Below, one piece after another: positions 1 to 13,029 of a DNA stretch of 64,000 bases. Every line of letters starts with the position of its first letter. Within the stretch, counting starts at the first letter, position 1. Origin of the DNA: Hypomesus transpacificus (taxonomy: Eukaryota > Chordata > Actinopteri > Osmeriformes > Osmeridae); NCBI RefSeq assembly GCF_021917145.1, contig NC_061060.1, positions 9,945,053 to 10,009,052 on the forward strand, given 5' to 3'. The notes below the pieces were generated by a model. That model searched no databases, was not told the origin of the DNA, and saw only the letters and a program-made list of their open reading frames with translations. A program made the position numbers and the translations under genes.

Positions 1-1138
1 GGCCTAAATTATGCTTGTTAGATTAAAGCTTGGCTACAAGTGTCAACCCCTCACCATCTCTACTCCTCTCTAATCTCTACTGATGTGTTGCCCCGGCAAC
101 TGCTGAAGCTGATGTGTGAACGGTCAGCTTTGTTGGTCTGGCTCAAGTGTTAGTGTCTTTTAATCATCCGTGTTTGCATTACTTAGTGGAAACATACTGT
201 AGTGCTCTTTCAGTGATAAAACTACCCATCAATTAAGGGCTATCATGTGAGCCTCCTTTCACCATACAGGATACTGTGTGTGTTGTCTGCATTAATGACG
301 CCATGAACGTCTATGTTGGTTCAAACTTGGTTGGATTATTACAGTATTGATGTGTTTTCAAACGAAGATGTGGGAGAATAACTTTACTTACGTTACTGAC
401 TGGTCGTCTCTTTGTTCAGTGCGTCATCTGCTGTCACTGGGTACCATCTTCCCAGCTGTCTTTAGCATAGGGGGAAATAGAGCCTCATTAGACAAACTAT
501 ATATATGTACATATTTCATATGTGTTAGTCCAACAGAGACTTCAGAAGGTTTGAACCATGTATTTAAATTGTATGTACAGTAATTCTTTGCAGGTTTAAA
601 ACTAAGAGTTTAAATATCTGTGTCGACATTGTTATTTAAAACAAAATGAGCTGGAAAGAGGAATAAATCTCCCTGACTACCTTGAAGTTGGAGGCCTAGG
701 TTAAAGTGTGTTGTTTTTCATTGAAACCAATGATTACACACACACATTCACATGTTCCAGTTCACACAAGATAACATAGTTGTTAACTGCATTAAAGTAT
801 TCATGCTAAATGGTTTAGTATTCGCTTTTGCTTTTTTAGGAAAGCTGAAGACATCGGCTAAAGGAAAGCTGAGGAGCATACGTGTGAAGATCGCAAAAGT
901 TGTTGTTAATTATCTGGGTGGGTTTATTTTTTCTCCAGCCAACTGCCTTGCCAGTTTGGCATGACAACAACAACAAAAGATTTAGTTGTGGCAGAGCCGG
1001 AGTGGCAGCCAAGGCAACCATTAGCCAATGTGAATTCAAAACATCTTATATCCTGTGTATTTTGGAGTTTGGGGTCTAAAGTTGAGTTATATTAGATGTA
1101 GTTAATGTTTTGTGTTCCCAGGCAGTCTGTGGTTAATG

Positions 1139-1292
1139 TGTCTGTCTGTCTGCCGCCTCTCCGTCTGTCTGTCTGTCTGTCTGTGTGTGTCGGTCTGCCT
1201 GTCTGTGTCGGTCTGCCTGTCTGTGTCTGTCTACCTGTCTGTGTCTGCCTGCCTGTCTGTGTCTGCCTGCCTGTCTGTGTCGGTCTGCAGTT
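1139..1292. repeat. Degenerate CTGT/CGGTCTGCCTGT tandem repeat
   Basis: An array of CTGT units grades into imperfect copies of a 16-18 bp unit around CGGTCTGCCTGTCTGTGT. Repeat-derived open frames appear in several frames on both strands and are not genes. Confidence 0.85.
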
Positions 1293-2611
1293 CTTCCTCC
1301 TACCAGAGGAGGGATCTGTCCTGAGTAGGCACCTGGCTGGGGCATCAGACTGGAAGTGGATCAACAAGTTTACTCAGCACAGCAGGAAAGTGTTTTCAAT
1401 TACTCCAAAGCAGACATTTAAATAAATTGTCCCTCGAGGACTAATATACACCTCCTTATATCATCACGTGACCAAGGTGACAGACAACCATCCACGACTC
1501 ACACATACGTCAATAGGTAAATGAGCTTCATTAATGCTTTTGTTATCTCTCCTGGGGAAGCTTCTCAATCTCATCAACTCGTCTGTATCCCCCTGCTAAT
1601 GGAACCACCCAGCCACTGCACACACAAACGCCCGTGGCCAATCATCACGTCTAATAGCTCACATTCTGTGAGAGATCAACTGAGAGTTGTTCTGTAACTT
1701 TTCACCCCCTCACCCCCGTCTCCTTCTCAGAGACAGAGGAATGAAAGACACTGGATCCAGCCGTGTGCTTCTCAGTGCTGGCTTGCAAGGACAGAAGAAG
1801 CAGCTTATCAGGAGGTGAGCAAACGCAGAGGCCGAGCAGAGAGGCCGAGGAGAGAGGCAGCTGACCCTCACTGGAGGGCTGTACTGAATGCTAATGTGAG
1901 GCTAGAGAAAGGGCAAACAGGCCCATTGAAATGCAGAGCCCTCATGTTTTCTTAGGGTAATATTGGGGCAACGTAGGAAGGGCCCGCAGTATCAGAGTAA
2001 AAGGTCAATTTGATATTAGCCAGTTGGAACAGCAGGAGCGTTGGCTGACTAACAGGGAAGAGTTTGGTTTTCTGATTAACTGAGTGGCATTTGAATATGT
2101 CTCTGAACATACACTGAACCTCATGCACACATCCCTTCATTGGGGTTTTTTTCTTTATTGTCGCAACTTTCTGTGCTCATGGAATGATCAAACAAAGGAA
2201 AGCATATTGAAATGGCATCAAAAGTGTGAAGACAGCAGACTCTACAGTTCATGAATGATTGAGTCTGGTTCGTTCCCCATGCTGCAGAGGATGTGGACGA
2301 GGAGAGAAGCTTGAAACATGTCATGTCGCTCAAAGCTTTTTCACAGTTAATTGCCATGGCAGTGGACCATTTTCTTATCTTTTGTTGGCCTGTTGAGAGG
2401 AGCGACAGGCCCACACTCTCCCAGGCACCTCCAGCATCCTCCCTCCCTCCCTCCCTCCATCCATCCTCTTCCTTCTCAGCAAACCCTGCTTCCCCAGCAG
2501 CAGCAGCAGCACTCAGGCTGAATGAATGGAGCAGGCTGTGGAATGTGAACACACAAAAGGAGGAATGTCATTTTGCTGAGTGCTAGCTACCCCCCAAACG
2601 AATGTGCATGC

Positions 2612-2665
2612 ATACACACACACAGACAGACACACACAGACACACAGACACACACACAGACACAT
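2612..2665. repeat. CA/CAGA microsatellite
   Basis: Alternating CACA and CAGA units form a short simple repeat. Confidence 0.85.
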
Positions 2666-3589
2666 TCAACTCCACCACTAGTCCAGGCATGTTTAAACAC
2701 AGGGGGCAAAGCTTTAAAGTGTTGATATTATGTTCATATTTTGTGTGATCATACACAGCAGGCACAGCTTGGAAACAGCAGTTTACTACTGGATTCACTA
2801 GAGTAGATTCACAGTTGGGTTCAAATATGTATTAGGTCATAAGAAAATGTAGAGACAGAAAGTCTCTGTTTCTGGATGATGTATTATTGAACTTTTTCAG
2901 GAGAAGCAAAATACGGATGCGCACATTGATTTTAATAATCTGATTCTTAAAATGATAGTGGTGATTTTAACAACTTTGTGAAAATACATGTGATTGACAT
3001 GTACATGTTGACCTTAAAGATGCATCACCCATAGGCAGACGTGTCCCATATGTGATGTGTAAATAAGTAGACACACACACCATGTTCATCCAGTGGTCTC
3101 ACTCTCCACCCTAATGTAACTCTCCTTTGATGTCCTGCAGACACACAAAGTATGCCGCACTTCAATTATTTTTTGTTGACAAACAGCCACACCAGACACA
3201 GATGTTTCTCAACATATCCTGTAGGCCTATCCTATTTTCTATTGTAGTAGCTCCGGGCTGACGACAAATATTACTCTTCTTTTTTTTTTAGCTCCTATGG
3301 GATCCACTATGCCTGCAGTATTAGTAGTTTGGGGCAAAATATCACTATGGTTCCATAAAGTATAGATATAGGCTTACCTTGTCCCATGAATCAATTCATT
3401 TCAATTGGGTGTTTTGCCACCAGCTTATCTTCATAAAATGGATACGGAATTGTCACTTTATACACATTAGGATTAAAAGGTTTTACAATCAGATATGAAT
3501 CACACATGAGCACGGCTACCTCTAAATCCACTCCCAATTCCTGTTTCCGACTGCTGAAAAGGTTTGATTCGTGTGAAAGACACTGGGGG

Positions 3590-4257
3590 CGAAGCCCTGT
3601 TCCGCGCTCCACCCCAGGTATTTGACGTCGCCAAGTCTTTGTCTACGGAACTTGCAATTCTGGCTATCCACCGGGAGTCGGAACTTTGCTAGGCGCTTTC
3701 TCTGGACTTCAGAACGCAGACAACACGGTCTATGTCTGTATAGCACCCACAGCGCGCTGAAGATCGCAAAAAACTTTTCGGCAACTTTCTGATTGTCCCG
3801 TCAATGTTGGAATTTAAATCAAAGTGGATGCAAGTTTTTTGAAGAGCATTTTTCATCGTATTGCTGTTGTTTTTAGTTGGTGTACTCATTTGTGAAACAT
3901 TTTCTTTTAATCCAATGTTTTGTTGCTTGCTGTATGTTTTGGAAGAGTCTGGAACTCTTACACTTTGAAGACTAGAAGAAAAGCTACTTTCTGAAGGGGA
4001 CATCTTTTAAAATTTTCCCCCAACCATTTTTGGTGCTTATACACTTTGACCGGTGGCCAAAGAACTGTTGTGAATGAAGAAATCGTTGCGCGAACTTTTA
4101 GAGCCAGCGAAGTGCAAAGGAAATCAGCGCGTTTCTCCATGAGGACACTCAACGTGGGAGTTGAAACTCTGTACTAGCTCTACAACCGAGTGCCCATTTT
4201 ATTTTACATTTTAAAAAACGCGAGTTTAAACAACTATTTTTTTTTTCAAAAGCTGCA
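3590..4257 (+). promoter_or_regulatory. gpc4: Probable gpc4 promoter and 5' UTR
   Basis: The 650 bp before the gpc4 start codon become richer in CpG near 3.59-3.76 kb and then AT-rich toward the ATG. This is the expected place for the core promoter and a 5' UTR of several hundred bases. I see no convincing TATA box at a fixed distance, so the start site is not resolved. A minus-strand open frame at 3689-4003 lies across this stretch and is judged fortuitous. Confidence 0.4.
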
Positions 4258-4414
4258 ATGAAGACAATGTTAGTATTTACTACGCTATGCACATTGGTCT
4301 TGCTTTTTGTTTCGGCGAAAGCAGAGTCGAAGTCGAAAAACTGCAATGAAGTGAAGGCTGCATACAGATCCAAGGGCTTCAACGCCAATGATGTTCCTAA
4401 CAAAGGGGTACATG
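4258..4414 (+). CDS. gpc4: gpc4 coding exon 1
   Basis: This exon encodes the start Met, the hydrophobic signal peptide ending near AKA (residues 20-22), and the first conserved cysteine in the CNEVKAAY segment. It ends in phase 1 before a GTGAGT donor. The first ATG after a long AT-rich leader is used as start because the signal peptide begins directly from it. Confidence 0.9.
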
Positions 4415-7400
4415 GTGAGTTCGCAAAATACTTTTTCATGAATAACTGGAAGGTCGCCTTCTTATTTACAATAACCCCAAATGTGTTCAGGCTTATGTCA
4501 CAGTGTAATTGTCGCTCACTCCGTTAGGCTGGTAAGTTCTTGAAGTTGACTTGATTGAAGCATCTTCTCAGTAGTTAACAGGAATCATACCTGATATAAC
4601 AATGTAATACCTTGCACATGTGAGAAACCAGCTTGCAAGTCTCTTCTTTCTTAGTCAGTGAAGTTAAACTACACAATTGGAACTTTTCCTGGCCAGTAGT
4701 AAAAAGATAAGGCCTGGGCCCATCTGTGGCATACCAAGTGACAGATTTAATTGGTTTTAGAGACTTGTAGGAATAATGAATGGTTCATTATGTATCCCAT
4801 TCCTGTATCTTAATTCGGATCTACTTTGGATGTAGGCTGGTGCGTAAACCTATACTTACCAATATAGGAAACAATTGTTGCTGAATTACAACAACAGGAA
4901 CCAAAGCAATATACAAACTTCAACCGCTGTACAAGCAACAGGGCCTCTGTTTACCTCCAAGCTTCCGATGGCATTGCAGTCGTGACTTTAAGGAAGTACA
5001 TTGATTGAATAAATGACAGCAGTTGGCTCAAACGTTGCCTGCTTTTACAGTGCCGTTTTCGACTTCGGTCTTTTTTAAACATTAGTAACATTAGTCTACT
5101 CAGAACGGGAGTCTAGCGCCAGTAACTCCCTGTCCCCCTCCCCTACTACCCTAAAGTTTTAGGCAGGTTATTTGTGTTACCAGTGTAAGTTCAGCAACCA
5201 GTCTACCCCCCTATAGTCTAGCAAAAATAGTCAATGTTTAGGAGTTCAGCGTTATGGTAACGGAAACTTTTTTTTGGGGGGGGGGGGGGGTGGTCTTACA
5301 TGGCCTTACAGTGATGCATTGAAAGGAGTAAAGAAGGGGGGATGGGGGTTAAGAAATTCCTCCCTATGACTCGCATACTTAAATCCCTCCCTTCTTCCGT
5401 CTTCCCCCCTTCGTTTATTTGGGGGTACATTTCATGTTTTGCAACGTGTTGTAACGTTTTGGTTACTGGTCGTTAGTTCCAGGCAGCTTGCTCTTGTAAT
5501 TTTGTTTGCATAGACAAATAAGCAACCGTTCAAATTTGGCTTTGAGTTTAGAAATTGATCCAATAGACATGACAACTGTTGCCAGGAACTGTTATATTTA
5601 CATGTCAATGAATCCTCAAGATTATTTTGTTTTGTTCACCACTGTGTTTCAATCATAAAGTGTGGTATGAAAAAAAAGTCTATTCAGGCAAGGCCACATA
5701 TGTCTCAGGTGTTTTTTCCCCTTCAGAACACCTTCTAATCATGGAAAAGCTCCCCATGTCTGAATTGGCTCATTAGAATCCTAGTTGTATGGCTCCCCCA
5801 GGGTAACCAAATACTGTTTTTCGCATTTCACACAAGCCTGTTGGCTCTTTGTCTTGTGGTTGTATGTCATTGTCATGGAAAGCACCATTGAGTGTATCCC
5901 AACATGTCTGCATTTATTGTGGTGGATCTCTGTGTTTTGTTGTGATGGTCCTGAATGAGGGCCATTATAGAGGGCCGTTGTGTTGAGCAGGTTTCAGTGT
6001 GCTGTACGCACGTGCCTCCCCACACAATGAAGACCGGGCCCACGCCTGTCTAGGCCTTGCACAGGGCCCACCTCAACGAGCAGCTCTTTGTCATCGATAG
6101 GAGAGAGACTGAGATAATTGATCCAGAGAAAGCGACCAGGCCGTACTGTCGTCAAAGAGGACTGGGGCTCTCCAAGTGCAAAAGAGGGACACAAAGGTCC
6201 CTTGCTCCAGGATAACAATGTTTGGCGTTGCTAGGGAGAAAACGTCCCGGAGGCTGAAGCCTAATTGAGCTCCCTCCTCTGTCTCTGGCTTTCACAGTTG
6301 TAGCACTTCACCTTGCGGCGAGTCAAAACACTCTTTCTCCTCGTTGGCTGAATGAGTCTGAGTGTGTCAGCCAGGCACCAGCACCAGCCCAGCAGACGCA
6401 CGCAGGACATTAGGTCTCATCCCCTCTCCTCCAACCTGTGTGCCTTTTTCCCTCTGAGTCGAATCAGAAAGGGTATTATAATAATTATTATCGTCATTTA
6501 ACAACACTGACATTTGCTGTTAATCATTCCATTCCCCACAAACACTCCAACCCTGCATCACCTGATCATCAGTGTTTATTAAACTCCAAAATTATAACCA
6601 TAAGTCAGAGACTGGTGGAATGTGCTTCTTATTGCAGATGTATCCCTTCTCAAACCACAAGCATCTTTTGTTATGACTCGTGGCACAGCGATAACAATGT
6701 TTGTAACCATTCCAATTAGAGATTGCTCAGTGGAATCCAGGCTAAGCTTCCATAGAAATGTTTTAATGCAATAGAAACTGTAATGGACAAACTCAATGCC
6801 TCGACATGAAGTGATACTTGGAGTAACAGCAGACTTGATGGTTAAATGCAGTCTTGATCCCATGTTCTCAATCTTGTACTCGACTCACGTGGTGCTGGTT
6901 AAGGCCTCATTTCTGATCTCCACTCAGTTGTAAGGGGTTCCTGCTGTTATTGTATTTTGAGTTGCACTGAGAATAAAGGATAACTTCTACTGACTAGAGA
7001 CTGCTCTTGCTGCTCTATTCTTGTTTTTAATCTCATATAGGAAAGCCTGCATGAACCTATGGATGACAAAAAAGACAAGCGTGTTGTGTGCATGCGTATG
7101 TGTGCATGTGAGTCACGGAGAGCGAATATATGTGGGTCGGATCAAATCGCTGCCTCAGTGTGTGATCGCTGCCTCAGTGTGTGATCGCTGCCTCAGTGTG
7201 TGATCGCTGCCTCAGTGTGTGATCGCTGCCTCAGTGTGTGATCGCTGCCTCAGTGTGTGATCGCTGCCTCAGTGTGTGATCGCTGGCATACATGTTGAGC
7301 AAGTGCGTGTATGTGTCAAGTGCTTTAGTGCACAGTGGTGTTGGGGGACATGCTCTTCAAAAGAGACAGAAAACAGAGCGCTTAACACTGACCAGATTGG

Positions 7401-7481
7401 TATCTACCATGTCAACAGCTCCTCATTCCAGGGCTGCCTTCTCTCCCTCTCTCTTACTCTCTCACTTTCTGTCTATCTCTC

Positions 7482-7525
<44 letters not shown>

Positions 7526-10500
7526 TCTCTTTTTCTTTCTATATCTGTCTTTGCTCCTCAAGCAAAAATCTGCTTTGGTTTACACTGGGAGTCTAAGCTG
7601 ACGTCATGCGTCAGGTATGGGACACTGGCAAGATCAAAGTGGAGAGAGGGCTATGGGTACATTTCCCTCTCATCTGCACGAGGAACATCCAAGCTCATAA
7701 TCAGTACGGCGCATTATGGCTGAAACTCAAAGCGACTATGACCTCAGCACATTGGCTTCTCAGAGAGCCAAAGACATTCTGTGGTGGTCTCTTTCCTCCC
7801 CCCAACAGGTCTCTGTAGGTGGCTGGGTTGAGAACCCCATGCATCTTTATGGCTTGGTAAATAACGGGTTGTGTTATTGCGATGACATTCAGAAGATAAG
7901 ATAAGATGAGGAAACTGGGACACAGTCTGTTGAGGCTTTTATTGCTGGAGGCCAGCCTTTGTGGGAGTGCTTTTGGGGTCAGTCTGAATGTGTCCCACTG
8001 TTCTGACGTCTTTAATGATTAACTAATAAACTACTGGGCTAGAATCTGGTTTTACCCCTCAAGGTCACCCCTGTTAAACTTTTAAAGACGCAACTAAGCA
8101 GTTCTTTCTCTTGAATTTATTTATATGAGAATATGTCTTGATGACTGTACGTATTACCAACGTTTTATTCGGTTATTGTATTTGATGTGTTTGTTTTCCT
8201 ATCATGACTTGGAGCAGTCGTGTCATTAGGGTGTGCTCTGTTGGCAGCTTTCTCTGGCAGTTTAATCAATTTCTGTCTCCAACTGCCATCTAACCTACCA
8301 CCTGCCAGCCAGAATGTAACTGCTCATCTTTAGTTAGTAGATAAATCCTGTTGTTATAGAAACAGAAGGAATCTTAATAAACAAAACACTAAGTGAAACA
8401 CGTGTCTCCCCTGATTATTGTTACCAGACCAGAAGTTAATAGTTGATAACGAGTCAGCCACTTTTCATTCTGTCTCAGTGTCATGCTGCTTATGTAGTCT
8501 AAGACTACAATATCTGTGGTCTACTTCCTGATTAGCTTAAGAGCAAACGTCCAATAATCAGAGGCTTCAAAATGGCAGCTAGATAATGAGATGGTTCCTG
8601 TTGCTCTGCCTTGGTCTGTGTATGCGGTCGGTCTCCTTAGTAACTGTGACAAGGCTCCTGTGCGTAATTGAGTTTGGGTGTCATGAGGAAGGAAGAGGTC
8701 TTGTGAACCTGGGGCTTGCTCGGCTGCTGGAGCTGTGAGAGACAGACACGTTTAGCAGACGCTCTTATCCAGAGCGACTTACAGTTAGTCAGCATAAGAC
8801 AGCTTGATAACGAGACGTAGGCTGCAAACAGGAAGTGAGGCACGTAGCTGAGTGTGGACATTTGTGGTGAGGTGTAAGGCCGTGAGGAACTAGGCTGGAC
8901 CGGGGCAGATGGGGGCTGAGTGAGACGGTCAGGGAGTGTGGGAGTGAGGGACTGGGTGAGAGTGAGGGACGTGGGGAGTGAGTAATGATTAACTGGGTTA
9001 GGGTGTCTGGTGAGGAGTTTGAGAGCACGGCTGGACTGTGGAGGCCCGGGGGTTATCTCAGGTAATGTACACTGACTAACCTTGAATCTCAAGGCTCAAC
9101 TCCTGTTTTAACAGTTCAAGCATGAGTTCCTCCCAGGCCACATTTGATCTTAGAGGGAGCTACTCCTTCATGAAAAATCGTTTTGGTTTTCAAAGCACCG
9201 ACGCTACACACCTAAACAGTGTAACGGGGAGAGGGGGAGGTGGGGGGGGACACGTGTCTGGCGGTGCGCTGGGGTGGCGGGCAGCTCTCTTATCGGTTTC
9301 CTGTAGCACGGGGCTGGGGAGGCAGCTCCGCGACCTGTGTTGCTGATGGCGCCCAGCTCTGCTCTGACCTCCGTTGCGTTGCTTCCTTATCACTCTTCAG
9401 AGACAAACAGCCTTATCAATCCTCCACCGAGCAAGGTCTGCTGCAGGAAGGACCCAACCCAGCGTGCAGGGTCGTGCTCTCTCCCTTCTCTGTTCTTGAG
9501 CAGCTTATTCCATGTTCCCAACCAATGGGATAAGCTGGATGGTCACAAAGTTTCTGCCGGCGCTGGACAGCATTTGTTCTGCTGCATCCACAACAGCAGC
9601 TGAATAGGATCTTCTGTAGAGCAAACGTCCACACTCTCTGCCATCTCTTCCCAGCCATAGCTTGGGCTTGCCCTCTTGTCCTCCCCTGCCTGCCCTCCCT
9701 CACCCCCACCCCAATCCCATGGGCCCAGTGAACGACAGATCAGTGGGGGGTGGATGCAGTGTGTAGGAACAATGGGGCACCCCCCTTTTGGCCAGTCTGC
9801 CCCCCTCCCTGCAACATTCCAAACCGGACCACCAAGACCCACTCACAGGGAGCCCCCAAACTGAGAACAACAACAACAACAAAGAGAGGAAGAAAGAGAG
9901 AGAGATTTACAGGGGTTTTCAGTGAATTGTGGCTGACTAAGAGTCGGTGATAGAGCTAGCGTGTGACACAGGCTCGGGGAATTCAAGGGAGTTGGAAGTA
10001 AAGTAACATGGCTCCAGGCTAGATGCATGGGCTGTGACTCACCCTCTCTCCCCCTCACTTATACGCCCATAAGGACACGCAGGGACATATAGCCTGCTGC
10101 TCTCAATAGCCTCTGGCCTTTATTGAACACTCATGTGTCTCACTCTTTCTCTCCTAGTTTGGCACAGAGCATGTTTTCTCTATGGGGGGGCTGTAGCTTC
10201 ATGTAGGGGACTGCGTGGATCTGAGGCGAGCTGTGAGGAATCTGGATCTGGGTTTGTGGTTTTCCACACTTGGGCTTGATGGGAGCACCCCTTGAAACTT
10301 CTTGTTAACACGTCCTGTTTGCATGCTGTTAAGTCGGCAGTCTCTCTCCCTTTCTCTCTTTCTCCCCCCCTTCTTTGTTACTGACATATCAGTTCCCTCT
10401 CTCTGCCTTTTCCTCTCGGAGGAGCTGCACTCTTAACAGCTCCTGAGAGGGCTCTGTCTTTCTCCTTCCTCCCTTTATTCCCCCCATCCTTCCTTCCTCA

Positions 10501-12986
10501 CGCCTTGGTGAATCCCTCTGTTTTCCAGTTCAACATAATGGTTTACAATCACTTTCCTGCTGCTTTTTTCCCTTCTCCACACCCTGTTGCAGAGACTTAT
10601 CCTCTTCAGCACTCCCTCGCTTCCCTCCCCCCCACCCTCATTCCCTCCCTATCAATCTCCCTCGCCCTTGTTAGCTCTCTCCCCCTCTCTCTCCCCCTCT
10701 CGGTCTGTGTCTATCTTCTCCTCCGGGTTTCTCTGTGTGGGAAACTGTCCAGATGATTTTCGTGCCAAAACCGACTGCTGCTGCTGTCGTTTTCACACAC
10801 ACATACACACGTCTCCCCCAGGCTTTGCTGTCATGCCTCAGTATACCAGCGACTTGTTGTTGTCGCTATTGTCGCACACAGACATTCCGCGGCTCCCGTG
10901 CCAATGCTGTTCCAGCGTGGCTCAGATACATTTGCGTTGCTCCATGTTGCCGTTCCCTTTTGCTGGGGAAGTCCTTTATGCGGGAGGTGGTGGGTGGTGT
11001 ATATCTTTTTCTTTTTTGTTCCACTGATATGTGAGCTGCTGTGTGTCTCTTTTGTGTCGATCCCCTCGGAGCTGGTGTCACTAGGCCAGCTGTGAGGAGT
11101 GTGGAGCGAGGCTGCAGGCACTGATCCCAAACTGCAGGGTGGAGGCCGGACCCCCTGACCCTCCTAGCTGGCTGGCCCACACTCGGCGCTTACAGGCCTT
11201 CACTTTCTCACTCACTCAAGTCATCCTATTAGCCTTTAGAAGAGGCACCAAGGACAGTATGGAACTCACCGTGTAATTCAGTCTCGTTTTATTGAATGCA
11301 ATGATAGTGAGTATGATGATGACCAGGATGATTATGGTGATGATTAGGTTGTGAGTGTTTCCAAAGGCCTCTATGGTTGGGGAGAGGCGTTAGGGCCACA
11401 AGCCAGGGACTCGCCTGAATGTTTGGGCTGAAACCCCAGTGCTGGGTCCAGGCCAGGTGAGATGTAATCCCTGCTAATTACTCCCAAGGCCTACATCAAG
11501 ACTCCCACCGATGAGGCTCCCACTAACACTTAGCTCAGTTTTCCGAAGTACAGTCGGCCTAATAGGTCACCTAATTACCTAATCCCTCTCTCTGCAGTAT
11601 GCTCTTGAAAATATATAACATAATAATTATTTGAGGCAGAGAAGCAAAGGTCTTCTGCCTTTGTTTTAAAAACTAAATGTTTTGGCCAAACTAAAAAGCT
11701 GTAGGAGGCATTCTGGCTTTTTTACATAGCTCTAGGAATTTGACTGACGAGGTGATGCCATGTCTTAAAACTGGTCGTCAAAACCAAATTTAAAACATGA
11801 GCCAACCGCCGGCAGTGGTCCCACTGGCTAAGGTACAATTCGAAAAAAGAGAAACTTTCACAAAGGATCAAATACTTTTTGAATAAAGGCTCCAAAGCTC
11901 CCAAATCACCCAGTTTGTGAGTTTGAGGTTGGTCCTGCCTAGAAGAAAAACTAGGCTTTGTAAGGAAACCAGAGACAAACATTCTGGGAGAAAGAACCCA
12001 TCTACATTATGAAGCGGCACAACCAGGCTCATATCTGCCATGATTTATTGACTTTCAGTCCACATCGGTGAGGAGAGGGCTGAGGAGTCCATGACTCAAG
12101 CTCAATAAACCATTCTACCTTTAGGTTTAGGTTTTCGAGCTTCCTTTGACAGTTGGCTATGAGTGGTTTTCTTCCCACCGCCTACGCTGGGTGTCCAATT
12201 TCCTGAAGCCCAACAGGTATATCAGAATCATTGTTGCCCTTTTGTAGCTTTGAGGGCCCAGAAACCTGATCTTGTACCTGACCTCATTCTGCCTGGGGGT
12301 CTTCGCCGGGCCTGTCCTGCCTGCCTTCAACATCTGGTGGATTTCAGCTGCTCTTGGATGTCTGTTATAAACATTGTCAAAGACTTCCCTGTCCTGATGA
12401 GGGGCCTTTTACTGACTGGGATGATATGTATTGTTTGTGTGTTAGAACTTGAAAGGCACTCATACGGTGGATCTCGTAGACGTATTGTCTTTTTTTTCAT
12501 TTCTTTTCATCCTTTTGTGATGTCTCTTGAACTCTAGCCCTATACGTGCTGATGGTTTGCTTTAAAAACGGGTATGTTTTCAACAAAACAAAAAGAAAAA
12601 AAAATGAAGCCAGAAAGGCACAAAACACTGATTGACTGTTCCTGTGAAGCATGTTTGAGTGAGGACACATTTGTAAGCTTGACAGAAGTCAGTAGTCCAT
12701 TTCTCTTGACAGCCCAACATTGTTTGTGTAAGGCTCCCATGGTAAAGCACTTGGCCTTAAGTAAATACTGTTTTTCAGGCCGTCTTTTAAAGTCTGTTTT
12801 CATTTGTGTGCTGTGAGTTAGTGGAAAAAGGGAGGGCTACTGAAGAGACGACGGGAAGATCTTTTGTGCCTCGTTCCTTTTCCTCCTCTCCTCCCTTGTG
12901 ATAATCACGCTGTGCCGTAACTTGTCCTCTCCGTTTGTCTGCAAAACCTCTGCCTGTCTCTGCAAAGCTGGGCGATAACACGCTCC

Positions 12987-13029
<43 letters not shown>

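Larger units (their letters stand above)
1..3590. other. Non-coding DNA upstream of gpc4
   Basis: I find no exon-like coding stretch here on either strand. The longest open frame, 2121-2552 on the minus strand, is partly low-complexity and matches no family I know. The region holds a CTGT-rich tandem repeat near 1.14-1.29 kb and CACACAGA repeats near 2.6 kb. In mammals GPC3 lies upstream of GPC4 in the same orientation, so the left edge could be distal 3' flank of gpc3, but nothing in the sequence shows this. Confidence 0.6.

Noticed and set aside
2121-2552. 143-codon minus-strand frame
   Set aside because: It has a poly-Ala and Glu/Gly-rich start derived from CAG and CCCT repeats and no recognised homology.
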